NCBI RefSeq assembly: GCF_026914265.1
Contig: NC_069134.1
Location: 8,177,758 to 8,241,757 of the forward strand
Direction: 5' to 3'
Length of the DNA: 64,000 nucleotides
DNA from: Mya arenaria
Lineage: Eukaryota > Mollusca > Bivalvia > Myida > Myidae
The translations under genes were made by a program, and so were the position numbers. Within the stretch, counting starts at the first letter, position 1; the number at the start of each line of letters is the position of its first letter. Below are positions 40,837 to 52,913 of the stretch, piece by piece. The notes beneath the pieces were generated by a model that worked only from the letters and a program-made list of their open reading frames with translations, had not been told where the DNA came from and searched no databases.

Positions 40837-43405
40837 GAGTATGTACTCTACCTTCTGACAGAGGGGTGCTAGGGAATATATACTCTACCTTCTGACAGAG
40901 GGGCGCTAGGGGGTATATACTCTACCTTCTGACAGAGGGGTGCTAGGGTGTGTATACTCTACCTTCTGACAGAGGGGTGCTAGGGGGGTATATACTCTAC
41001 CTTCTGACAGAGGGGTGCTAGTATGTATATACTCTACTTTATGACAGAGGATGGCTAGGGGGTATATCCTATACCTTCTTACAAAGGGGTGCTAGGGGGT
41101 ATATCCTCTACCTTCTGACAGAGGGGCGCTAGGGGGTATATACTCTACCTTCTGACAGAGGGGTGCTAGGGTGTGTATACTCTACCTTCTGACAGAGGGG
41201 TGCTAGGGGGTATATACTCTACCTTCTGACAGAGGGGTGCTAGTATGTATATACTCTACTTTATGACAGAGGATGGCTAGGGGGTATATCCTATACCTTC
41301 TTACAAAGGGGTGCTAGGGGGTATATCCTCTACCTTCTTACATAGGGGTGCAAGGGGGAATGTATTCTACCTTCTGACAGAGGGGTGCTAGGGGGTATAT
41401 ACTCTACCTTCTGACAGAGTGGGCTAGGGTTCATATTATCTACCTTCTGACAGAGGGGTCCCCTACGGCATATTTTCTCTACCTTCCAACAGAGGGGTGC
41501 TAGGGGGTATGTACATTACCTTCTGACATAGGGGTGCTAGAAGTCATATTCTTTACCTTCTGACATAGGGGTGCTAGGAGGTATATACACTACCTTCTTA
41601 CAGAGGGGTGCTTAAGGTCATATTCTTTACCTTCTGACATAGGGGGTGCTGGGAGGTATATACACTACCTTCTTACAGAGGGGTGCTAGAGGTCATATTC
41701 TTTACCTTCTGATCGAGGGTTACCAGGGGATTATACACTACCTTCTTACAGAGGGGTGCTAAAGGTCATATTCTTTACCTTCTGACAGAGGGGTGCTAGG
41801 GGGTATATACAGAACCTTCCAACAGAGGGGTGCTAGAGGGTATATTATCCACCTTTTGATAGATGGGTGCTAAGAGCTATAGATACCTTCTTTCAGAGGG
41901 GTGCTAGGAGGTATATACTCTACCTTCTTACAGAGGGGTGCTGGGAGGTATATACTCTACCTTCTTACAGAGGGGTGCTAGAGGTATATACTCTACCTTC
42001 TTACAGAGGGGTGCTGGGAGGTATATACTCTACCTTCTTACAGAGGGGTGCTGGGAGATATACACTCTACCTTCTTACAGAGGGATGCTGGGAGGTATAC
42101 ACTCTACCTTCTTACAGAGGGGTGCTGGGAGGTATATACACTACCTTCTTACAGAAGGGTGCTAGGAGGTATACACTACCTTCTTACAGAGGGGTGCTAG
42201 GAGGTATATACTCTACCTTCTTACAGAGAGGTGCTGGGAGGTATATACTCTTCCTTCTTACAGAGGGGTGCTGGGAGGTATATACTCTACCTTCTTTCAG
42301 AGGGGTGCTGGGAGGTATATACTCTACCTTCTTACAGAGGGTGCTGGGAGGTATACACTCTACCTTCTTACAGAAGGGTGCTAGGAGGTATACACTCTAC
42401 CTTCTTACAGAGGGGTGCTGGGAGGTATACACTCTACCTTCTTTCAGAGGGGTGCTGTGAGGTATATACTCTACCTTCTTACAGAAGGGTGCTAGGAGGT
42501 ATACACTCTACCTTCTTACAGAGGGGTGCTGGGAGGTATATACTCTACCTTCTTTCAGATGGGTGCTGGGAGGTATATACTCTACCTTCTTACAGATGGG
42601 TGCTGGGAGGTATATTCTCTACCTTCTTACAGAGGGGTGCTAGGAGGTATACACTCTACCTTCTTTCAGAGGGGTGCTGGGAGGTATATACACAACCTTC
42701 TTACAGAGGGATGCTGGGAGGTATATACACTACCTTCTTACAGAGGGGTGCTGGGAGGTATATACACTACCTTCTTACAGAGGGGTGCTGGGAGGTATAT
42801 ACTCTACCTTCTTACAGAGGGGTGCTGGGAGGTATATACTCTACCTTCTTACAGAGGGGTGCTAGAGGTATATACTCTACCTTCTTACAGAGGGGTGCTG
42901 GGAGGTATATAATCTACCTTCTTACAGAGGGGTGCTGGGAGGTATATACTCTACCTTCTTTCAGAGGGGTGCTGGGAGGTATATACACTACCTTCTTACA
43001 GAGGGGTGCTGGGAGGTATATACACTACCTTCTTACAGAGGGGTGCTAGGAGGTATATACACTACCTTCTTACAGAGTGGTGCTGGGAGGTATATACTCT
43101 ACCTTCTTACAGAGGGGTGCTGGGAGGTATATACACAACCTTCTTACAGAGGGGTGCTGTGAGGTATATACTCTTCCTTCTTACAGAGGGGTGCTGGGAG
43201 GTATATACTCTACCTTCTTACAGAAGGGTGCTAGGAGGTATATACACTACCTTCTTACAGAGGGGTGCTGGGAGGTATATACACAACCTTCTTACAGAGG
43301 GGTGCTAGAGGTATATACTCAACCTTAATACAGAGGGGTGCTAGGAGGTATATACTCTACCTTCGTACAAAAGGGTGCTAGGAGGTATATACTCTACCTT
43401 CTTAC
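40837..43405. repeat. 2.5-kb minisatellite, 37-bp unit, about 68 copies
   Basis: The unit is 'tatactctaccttcttacag' plus 'aggggtgctgggaggta'. Two subfamilies are visible. From 40837 to about 41870 units carry 'cttctgacagaggggtgcta' and are more diverged, with one block of about 240 bp itself duplicated (compare 40880-41100 with 41120-41330). From 41880 to 43405 they carry 'cttcttacag' and are very homogeneous. Because 37 is not a multiple of three and the plus strand has few stops, overlapping frames up to 272 codons appear in all three plus frames; these are not genes. Confidence 0.97.
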
Positions 43406-43412
43406 ACCCCTA

Positions 43413-43501
43413 AAATGATGATGATGATGATGGTGATGCTGCTGCTGCTGCTGCTTTTGTTGCTGCTTTCGCAGCTGCTGCTACGACTACTACTAGTACT
43501 A

Positions 43502-43540
<39 letters not shown>

Positions 43541-43592
43541 ATGGTGGTGGTGGTGGTGGTGGTGGTGGTGGTGGTGGTGGTGGTGGTGGTGG

Positions 43593-43629
<37 letters not shown>

Positions 43630-43631
43630 CC

Positions 43632-43692
<61 letters not shown>
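43413..43692. repeat. Compound trinucleotide microsatellite
   Basis: Successive blocks of (GAT), (GCT), (ACT), (GCT), (GGT, about 17 units) and (GAT, over 30 units with one break). It abuts the 37-bp minisatellite. Long open frames on both strands encode homopolymers and are artefacts of the triplet period. Confidence 0.97.
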
Positions 43693-43695
<3 letters not shown>

Positions 43696-44943
43696 TGCTA
43701 AATTAAATAAACTACTTACGCTTGTTACGCTAAAGAACGTTCGTGAAAATGGGGCCTGGGAAACAATAAACAAGATCAAACTGATTATACACTTAGGGTC
43801 ATGGTAGATCTAATTCGTACACAAAATAGTTGACAGCTGTATGTAAATATTATTTGAATTAAATAATGTTCATATTGTTTCATAACATGTAAGACAAGCA
43901 TGCTGTAGCTTGTTAAAGGAAACCACATACCTGTGTAATCAACGTAGATTCACTTTTATGAATGAATTCAAACCGCCATGATATGATTAAACAATTGTGT
44001 CGTTAGACGTGTATTTAGCGATTAGCTTGGTGTATGGACAGACTACAGAATGGAAGTAAAGAAGGCTTAATTAACAGATGAATGAAACTACTGTACAATT
44101 CAACAATAATGCTTGCTCATCAAAATTTCGCTAGTTACGGTATATCTGTGCTAAATGTCCGTCCGTATGCTTTCCACCTACCCATCCATACGCGCCTCAG
44201 TCTGTCCACACATACAAGTCTGTATGTATTAATCTTTGTACACTTTGTACACACCACTCATGAAATTACCTTTCAAAGGTTGATGTATAATGCCTAATTT
44301 TGCCTACCGTGTTTTAGCAAATTTGGATATGTCAAAAGGGTTAACGTTGACGATTTTAACACGTACGCAGTTAACATTTGCAGCGCAACGGTATTCATTG
44401 AATTACAAAACCTGGTGAAATAACAACCATCCATGACTACTTCCAAATTCTTGTTACAGCCTCTTGGCTCTGTAGCTAGCAGTCCTTACATGTATATGTA
44501 TGTTAATTTCTCAAATCGTTGGCGAAACTAGGGTCCGTTCTTCATAGATCATAGTCGATTTGAGACGCAAATTGCAAATAACTCATTGCCATAGTCTTGT
44601 ATTTTTATTTTGCTACATATTGGTGTAAATTTAATTTTGGCCAGTATACCTGGACACAAAGTTAATTAAAATTTAAAAAAAATATCACCTTGTTGCTTTG
44701 TGATATTCTACAGAATCAAGATGATGGAAGTAACGACTAATATACTTTTCTGAAACGCGCCTGTGTTCCTTTGTATTTGAACGCAATCCCATTTTCAAGC
44801 GCAAGAAACGTCAGAGGGCGGAACACGGTGTATCCAGCTATAGAAGGCAAGTGGGCGACGGAGTGTAATTAATAAAGTGTCAGGGCAGGCGAAATAAACG
44901 CTCGCACGTCCTGACAGCCTTGGTCTGTCAAACAACCCCCGAC

Positions 44944-45030
44944 ATGGGACGGTTCAATTACCTGTGTGCTTGTGGTGGATTGTTGTTTCTCCGTGATATT
45001 TTAACTGAAACTGATCCTTTAAATAATAAG
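44944..45030 (+). other. Possible orphan first coding exon (weak)
   Basis: An ATG in good context (cccgacATGg) opens 29 codons starting MGRFNYLCACGGLLFLRDIL, partly hydrophobic, and meets a strong donor (AATAAG|GTAAGC). No matching downstream exon was found, so this may be chance. Not recognised as any family. Confidence 0.2.
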
Positions 45031-45319
45031 GTAAGCGCTTTTATAAGCTTACAATGTTTGTCTTCTTTAACCGCCGTTTCTGTACCTTTTCGTATTTTGG
45101 TATCTTATTTACTAGCATGATTAATAAGCTTCGACGTCCTTTCTGACAATCATTTTTGTGGCAAATATAATTTTAAATTTTGTCCAAAAGGAAAAAAAAG
45201 ATCAAACTTTGCTTCATGCACCAATAACTATATGATATGTATTTAAGAATATTTGACGTCTAATTGAAATTGAACGTTAGAGCGGAAATAAATTTAATTA
45301 ATTTTCTTCTTCCGGTAAC

Positions 45320-45940
45320 AAAGATGTCAAGTCACGTGACGTAACTCGTTAACGTGCACTGGGTGGCCACTTCAAAACACCTTGGTCAGACCAATAAATT
45401 ACGTTAACGTTTGTCGACGTCTTCCTCTTGTTATGGAACGGTGTAAGACACAGATGAACGAACTTAAAACAACAAGATGGCGGCTTAGGGCGGGTAAAAA
45501 GACCCTGGGGGACAGGTTATTATTCTTAAACGGCAGACGACAATTTACGCTACCCGCCACGTGGTCAACGTATATAATTTGACGTTCAACGCTAATGATC
45601 TTCATTCTCGCTCGCTAACGTTAAGTGATAGCAGTTAAGGGTTTTAGTTAAGTGATTTTTCAAAATTGAGAATATAAATTCTTCAACAATTTCTTAAGAA
45701 TTTAGCTATCTTGATAAGTAGGGGACTTATCTTTATGGCTAGGGGCTGTAAAGGGGGTTCGCTTTGCAAACATACCTCGTTCCTTGATATCAGTGTTGTT
45801 ATCAGTCCAAGGATAAACACGGTTGGACATTGGGTAAGACTAACCACGCTTCATGTATACTGACCACCGATAGTGGACACTGCGCTGGACATTGCTGTGA
45901 ACAATGGGACGTTAGCTGAATTACACAGCCTCAGAGGTAA
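45320..45940 (+). promoter_or_regulatory. Promoter-like patch with E-box/CRE and YY1-type sites
   Basis: A locally more CpG-rich stretch contains 'gtcacgtgacgtaac' (E-box overlapping a CRE-like half) near 45332-45346 and 'aacaagatggcggc', matching the YY1 consensus AAGATGGCGGC, near 45471. A strong splice donor ('cagag|gtaaga') follows at about 45934. This could be the 5' end of a non-coding or unrecognised plus-strand transcript; no coding exon could be tied to it. Confidence 0.3.
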
Positions 45941-48157
45941 GAAAATATGTTGAATAATATGTAGTTTCGTCTATTTCACACTTATACTTCAAGTTTTAAG
46001 ATGAATACCATGTTTTCACTAAAGGATGTCAAGTATATTTAATTTGGGGGAAATAAAACGTAATAAAACCGTCAATTTTCATGTACTGTCTTCGTATTAA
46101 GTTTAGAGTAAAGTAGAGCGGTGGTGAGTTTATGATTTAGATTATGCAAAAAATTACCATATATGAAATTATTAAATTATTCAAGGAATGAAATATTTTT
46201 AAAAAAAATATTTGCAACGGCGTATTATATAAACACGATTGTTTCGAGAATAAATGTTAAATATTTTAGAACAGTCTCGCAACTTTATAAATCCGTGTTT
46301 CTATCATTTCACTTCACAGCCTAGTGCATACATTGCGCTCATTTCTATACATGTATTTCCATTTTATCAAACTCGGTAATAACTGGGTTTAATTAGGTTA
46401 AGTTTGTTCTGGACAGGAAACTATGCTTGTATTGCAAAATTAATGGTTGAAATATATCAGGTTAATATAGAGGTTTATTAGAGGTATACGTTTATGATGT
46501 GGCTGAACAAATAGCCAGGGGTCATTGTCATTCATCATAACTGTTTACGATCATGTCGAAAAGTCATAGCTCTGGTCATATAGCCCTTGGACAAGTATGG
46601 TCAAAGATGGCCGAATCACGTGGTAACTGGGCAACGCAAGATAACGCGCTCGAGACATGATAACGTTCTAATCAGATAGGCGAAATGTCCAGTTTACAAC
46701 GCTGGTCAAGTTTCAAAAGCCTTTATTTAGCCCGAACAAATATACTTGATAATAAAATAACCATGTATCTAAAGGTTGGAGCGACTCTTACGCCATATAT
46801 TCATTGCAAATTTGTGTCTTGCAGATACCATGAAAGTAAATCCCCTTGCTGTCATGACTAGTATCGAAATCAGAAAATCCATAAAAACAATGACCGATAA
46901 AAATAAATAAAAGCTTAATATCTTTGATTATATTTCCTTAAACATCTGAAGAAAATAGGAGTAACATCATGAGTATACTGAAAAGGATGTGCCCAAATTA
47001 GTTTAAGAACGTTTAATACATATTCTAAATTTATTTACTGATGAGATTGGTAAGTGTGCGGTTTCAGTTTCAGCTGTAAAAGCCAGGGGAGGGGAGGGGG
47101 GGGGGGGGGCATTTATTGCAGTGACTGAGTATTTAGAACTTTAATGCGTACCATATGGTACTAGTTCTATAAATAAATCCAATATGTTGGCGCATAATGC
47201 GGACTATTAACGAAAATGGAAATTATGGTAGAGTCATATTTTCGTCATTTTGACAGAAATTAGTATGAATTGAACTTAAGCCAGTATTACTGAAGGCGCA
47301 CAATGGAGGTTGATGTTATTTTCTTTTCTAAATGTTAATTATCGTGTTTAACTCATTTGACTTTAATGTTATAAAACACGCATATGATCTAGGTACAGAT
47401 AAATAAATATTAGCGATGTTTTGATGCTTTTTTTTTTATTTGGGTTGTTATAACTCGTGGCCCAATCCCTTTGTATGTTTGTTATTTAATTATTTGTCTC
47501 AAATTCCATGTAAAGCTGTTTATGTTGTATTGATTGTTACATATTATTCAACTTAAACTATTAATTTGGGTAAAAACAACAACAACAACACTCTTTTATA
47601 AATGCTAATATATTTTCATCCGTACCTAAACCATATCAATTTTTAACGTTCAAGTCAGATGATATAAACATACTAGTGCATTAAAATTATATTTTATTGT
47701 TTTTACATAAACTTAATATTGCGCGCCTTTGAAGGTGAAAAAAGTTAAGATGACAAAAATCAATACGTTGCCATTTATGACGATTATACAGCTTGAAGAT
47801 GACTAAGTTACGACTAAGATCCTTTAATGAAATAATTAAAAGGGCCGCTGGATAAATAGCGTTATCAAAATTGCCGGTTTTTCTTTTTATCCTTGACTAT
47901 TACTTCTGCCACATGATTAAACACATAGGTGAATAATCAATGCTATTTTGCCGGAGTAAACTCAATGAGCCCTTCTCTGCAACATATGTATGCAGCAAAT
48001 TCAAATTAAAGTACTTATTACTTACCAATCAAGTATTGCTTATTACATTACCAGCAGAATGTCAGCGGTATAAGTCACGTTATAGCCAGGAATATTTATT
48101 GTTACCAAATATCAGACTGTGTTGTGCGAAACCACATATACCATCATCATATAAAAT

Positions 48158-49356
48158 TATGAGTGTATATAAACATGCCGAGTACAGCAGCACCAGACCA
48201 ACTCTGTGCTGTGTAGGGTCTGGTTATGAGTGTATATAAACATGCCGAGTACAGCAGCACCAGACCAACTCTGTGCTGTGTAGGGTCTGGTTATGAGTGT
48301 ATATAAACATGCCGAGTACAGCAGCACCAGACCAACTCTGTGCTGTGTAGGGTCTGGTTATGAGTGTATATAAACATGCCGAGTACAGCAGCACCAGACC
48401 AACTCTGTGCTGTATAGGGTCTGGTTATGAGTGTATATAAACATGCCGAGCACAGCAGCACCAGACCAACTCTGTGCTGTATAGGGTCTGGTTATGAGTG
48501 TATATAAACATGCCGAGTACAGCAGCACCAGACCAACTCTGTGCTGTATAGGGTCTGGTTATGAGTGCATATAAACATGCCGAGCACAGCAGCACCAGAC
48601 CAACTCTGTGCTGTATAGGGTCTGGTTATGAGTGTATATAAACATGCCGAGCACAGCAGCACCAGACCAACTCTGTGCTGTGTAGGGTCTGGTTATGAGT
48701 GTATATAAACATGCCGAGCACAGCAGCACCAGACCAACTCTGTGCTGTGTAGGGTCTGGTTATGAGTGTATATAAACATGCCGAGCACAGCAGCACCAGA
48801 CCAACTCTGTGCTGTGTAGTGTAAATAAACATGCCGAGCACAGCAGCACCAGACCAACTCTGTGCTGTGTAGGGTCTGGTTATGAGTGTATATAAACATG
48901 CCGAGTACAGCAGCACCAGACCAACTCTGTGCTGTATAGGGTCTGGTTATGAGTGTATATAAACATGCCGAGTACAGCAGCACCAGACCAACTCTGTGCT
49001 GTATAGGGTCTGGTTATGAGTGTATATAAACATGCCGAGTACAGCAGCACCAGACCAACTCTGTGCTGTATAGGGTCTGGTTATGATTGTATATAAACAT
49101 GCCGAGCACAGCAGCACCAGACCAACTCTGTGCTGTGTAGGGTCTGGTTATGATTGTATATAAACAAGCCGAGCACAGCAGCACCAGACCAACTCTGTGC
49201 TGTGTAGGGTCTGGTTATGAGTGTATATAAACATGCCGAGTACAGCAGCAACAGACCAACTCTGTGCTGTATAGGGTCTGGTTATGAGTGTATATAAACA
49301 TGCCGAGTACAGCAGCACCAGACCAACTCTGTGCTGTATAGGGTCTGGTTATGATT
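48158..49356. repeat. 67-bp minisatellite, 18 units, with interleaved inverted repeats
   Basis: Each unit contains 'gagtgtatataaacatgccg', 'agyacagcagcaccagacca', 'actctgtgctgtrtagg' and 'gtctggttat'. Seventeen units are full length; the one around 48831 is shortened by about 16 bp. Units are nearly identical, varying mainly at agcacag/agtacag and gtgtag/gtatag. Within each unit agcacag pairs with ctgtgct and accagacc pairs with ggtctggt, and the two pairings interleave. Open frames across the array are repeat artefacts. Confidence 0.96.
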
Positions 49357-51008
49357 GTACGTTTCGTTTAAAGTACTGATAAAAATTCACAGCATCTCTC
49401 AATGTTTAAAATTGATCTAGTTTTCCTTGGCCATCAACCTTTCTTTAAATGCAAATGATCAAATCGTTACGTGGCACATGGCGTTTTCGCAGCAAGTTCT
49501 GCCCCGCTTTCCCTATGGACTATCCCGTGCTATCAGGTGTCCACTGTTTTACCTGTACATGGCGACGCCACTTTCCTAGACACACTGTACATGTGGAACT
49601 TTGTAAAACAAACATTCCAAATCTTCACGATAACCTTTTCATGGATATTTCGACATGTAGAAACCGGACTATACAACGCTTTTCATAATAGGTTAGTAGC
49701 ACTAAACTTGTACTCCTACCGATTATGCTGAACGACTCATTTTAGTTCGCTATAAGCTGGAACTAGTTACCTAACAGAATGTTTCAACAAACTTACTGAA
49801 CAATTTAGTTCGAAGTAGTCATCTTTTTTACTATTAATACAAAAGTATACGAAGTTTATGCGGTCGCGCTTGTTTACAGTCAGGTTAATACTTTGGGAGA
49901 GTGAAACTGAATAAATATAGTTGCTGATGTTGTCAAATCTACACCAAAAACAGCTAATGACAGCCAACAACATTGCCAACAAAGTAAACAGATAAAATAA
50001 TGTGGGTTTTTTCTCGCCGATGGCCCAAGGTAGAGGCTAGGCTGATGATTCATGCAGGTGGGTATACTTTCTTTTATCTTTTGTTTAAACCTATATGATG
50101 CTGTGACACCTCACTCTGCCCTAATGTAGACACTATACCTCCGGGTTTACACTCACACCGTTACTAATATAAATTCCTTCCCCTGGGCATCAACCTTGCT
50201 GCTTTAATTCATGAAAACGACATACTAAACCTGCATCAAACATTTACATAAGGCAAAATACAAAGCTAAATTATAGTTCCACTGTTGAAGAAATATATAT
50301 CAAGTTTATAGGCGTTGAAGCCGTAGATTTGAGATATAAAAGTTGATTGTGCTTTTTTTATACATGTACATCACTTATATCATTCACGTTTGATCATTCA
50401 ATTCATCTAATGAAGTATATACGCAGTATCGCTATGACCAATTACAGCATGCCATGTGTTGTTTTGATTTGGTTCTTCTTGTGTGACATGTTTATTGTTT
50501 GTTTACTTCATGTATCTGTTGAAGTAAGTCCGCATAAAAATGCTACTTAAGTTTCTAGCATTGTCATGAACACTTGTTAAAAAATCAAAAACTATTCTAC
50601 CAACACGCATGGACAGATACATTGTCAAAGGAGTCGTACACATTTGATTCAGTTACATCAACTTACGATTGAAACAAAGACAGATGAATAACAAATGTGA
50701 TTGTTCAGAGTTTGACGTTACTGTGACAAAACTATAGTGATAGCTTGTGTTATATCCAACCACAATTCATGATGGAGAAAGTAAAACCATATCAGTTGAT
50801 TACGGTGACATTTTGACCTCGATTTTGTGTTTTCATATTGATGTTTGCATTCTGATGGTGAAATGTATAAAGATATCGGAGGCAGTTGAAAGAAGAGGGA
50901 CTATATTGTGTTTTATCTAACGGGTGATAACATGTTATGTTACTTTTACAGGAAAGATGGTCGCTGGCGTGTTATATACGTCCTCGTGGGGCTGTATAGG
51001 GACGGAAA

Positions 51009-51402
51009 ATGAGCGGGGAAAATAAAACACCATTTGAAACAGGTGAAGTAGACATTGAAGACATTTGTAATGAGCATGTTTGTATTTGTCAGTTTACATA
51101 GGAGGTGGTCAATACATGAGACTCAAGAATGGCACAATTTTTTAAAAGCTCAACTCATTACCAGAAAAACTTCACCAAAGAAGAAGGATTTCGTTGCAAC
51201 CGGCAGATAACAACAATGACTGGAAGCTTCATCCTCAACCAATCAATGAATTTCGTGAATAAAAGCAGAATCCATTGTATAAATATTTGTATTATGCTGT
51301 TATTCACGAAAGAACAAACAATATCATCATGAAATTATACCGGATGAAACGGATTATCAACTAGAAGATGAAGAAACGTCATGTGAGAATTTCAGAGAAA
51401 AC
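51009..51402 (+). pseudogene. Possible decayed coding fragment (weak)
   Basis: Three consecutive pieces in different plus frames look protein-like: MSGENKTPFETGEVDIEDIC from 51009, then KLNSLPEKLHQRRRISLQPA, then HHEIIPDETDYQLEDEETSC ending near a possible donor at about 51402. An acceptor-like 'cttttacag' lies at about 50952. They are separated by stops and frame changes. No family is recognised; it may be a relic exon or chance. Confidence 0.25.
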
Positions 51403-51585
51403 GAGGTCAGTAACATTTTCTTCTTTTTATATATATACAAAATACATTTTTTAATTGTGTAAAACTTTCACACTTTAATATCAACACATAATGCTGTCAA
51501 ACATCTTTTAATGTCTTATTTCTGCCCTAACTTTATTCCAAAACCGTTGCGAATTCTCTAAGGCCAAGAAAGTAAGTAAATGGTT

Positions 51586-51650
51586 ACTAGAGTTAGGGTT
51601 AGGTTAGGGTTAGGGGTAGCGGTAGGGGTAGGCTTAGGGTAAGGGATACA
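51586..51650 (+). repeat. Short degenerate interstitial telomere-like tract
   Basis: About 60 bp of TTAGGG-type repeats: 'gttagggttaggttagggtt' followed by diverged 'aggggtagcggtaggggtag' and 'gcttagggtaaggg'. TTAGGG is the metazoan telomere repeat. Confidence 0.8.
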
Positions 51651-51851
51651 TACTTAAAAAATAGTCTTTATGTTTGAACGGTATTGGAGAATGTTGTTAA
51701 ATACTCTTCTGTATAAAGCTATAAAGTTTATAAACTTCATAATAAAACACACCCTTTTTTCTACGACTTCATTGGTGACGTCTAAGTTATAGCCGGAAAT
51801 GCACAGTTATCCGATTTTCTTCGATTCGCATTACTGTTTTAATGTCATTCT

Positions 51852-52862
51852 TTACCAGCGATCAAAAATATACGAGAAACTCTTTATGGCAGCACCTTCA
51901 GAAGAGGGCTTCAGTTTAGTTTCCGGTTCAGGTTCCTTTTCATCTTCATGTTTAGCATCGACCAAGCCTGCTTCTTGACTTGTGGCGGCCTTTTTTGCTA
52001 TGTCAATGATGTTTTTTCCTGCGCAGTCGGTTTCCAGCACCAAGTCAATGTTGCACCGTTCTCCTGAAATGTGAATAAGTATACATATGTGTGCTGTATA
52101 GTTTTTTAAAGTTCTCCATAGAATACAGTTATAATCAAACAACACGCGGAGTCTTTTTCAAACAAACAACAACGAATAATACTTTTGTTCAAGAGAGAGA
52201 GCCCTAATACTATACGTATTTTTTAAACTGTATTTCAAGTTCATAATAAAATTGTTTATACCAACTACTCACCATATAAATCCCTAACTAAGCTGTCCCC
52301 GATGGAATGAGGTGGGCCTAAAAGTAAAACTTGGAACAGTTTAACCAAAACCTGGGCACCATTTCAATAAAGGATCTTAGACTTATCTTCCAAAATCTTA
52401 AATCAGTGGGATCGTCACTGTTGACATCAAGTGAATTATTTTCGTTTCATTAATAATATTACTGGCTAAATAAACATCTAGCAAAATAAGAAAACTATCA
52501 CTCCCAGAAAATTCCAGTTTACCACTAAGATCTTTATTGAAACAGACCCCCATGATCATTCAAGAAACGCCAGGAAACTGTGTATCATCATTCCGCTCAT
52601 AATAAATTAAAGCAAAGAATATTAACAATACTACGTTAATGTAAGTTACTATTACAAATGATTTTAGGTAATATACTTCAGACTTAATTGTAAATACCGT
52701 AGCACTCACATTGCACAAGACATTCAGCGGATGCCAATGTTTGAAAATATTTGCAATTTGAACATATTTTATAGTATCTATGATATTTGAATAATATTGT
52801 TGTTCATAATTTATTTCAAAAATCTGTTTGCATTTTTCAAAGGGCCATATTAAAATATAATG

Positions 52863-52913
<51 letters not shown>

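Larger units (their letters stand above)
43693..48157. other. 4.5 kb with no confident gene
   Basis: AT-rich unique-looking sequence. The only items of note are a possible first exon (44944-45030), a promoter-like patch near 45320-45940, a G-rich run at 47086-47110 and an (AAC) run at 47575-47590. Other short open frames show no family resemblance. Confidence 0.5.
49357..51851. other. 2.5 kb between minisatellite and TPMT 3' end, no confident gene
   Basis: Contains a possibly decayed coding fragment (51009-51402) and a TTAGGG-like tract (51586-51650). An area at 49449-49731 is open in all three plus frames but matches nothing I recognise. Confidence 0.45.

Noticed and set aside
41867..43328. 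Overlapping plus-strand frames of up to 272 codons reading LGGIYSTFLQRGAGRYILYL-type repeats
   Set aside because: They follow the 37-bp minisatellite exactly, occur in all three plus frames and begin and end where unit variants create starts and stops.
43402..43807. Homopolymer-rich frames on both strands (poly-Ile/Thr/Ser and poly-Met/Leu/Val)
   Set aside because: Translation of a triplet microsatellite in period; no unique protein sequence beyond it.
48626..48983. Two 96-codon minus-strand frames in the 67-bp array
   Set aside because: Repeat-derived; the same peptide appears in different frames.
49449..49731. Region open in three plus frames with MWNFVKQTFQIFTITFSWIF in one of them
   Set aside because: No frame shows family resemblance or splice context that favours it; openness in all frames suggests chance.
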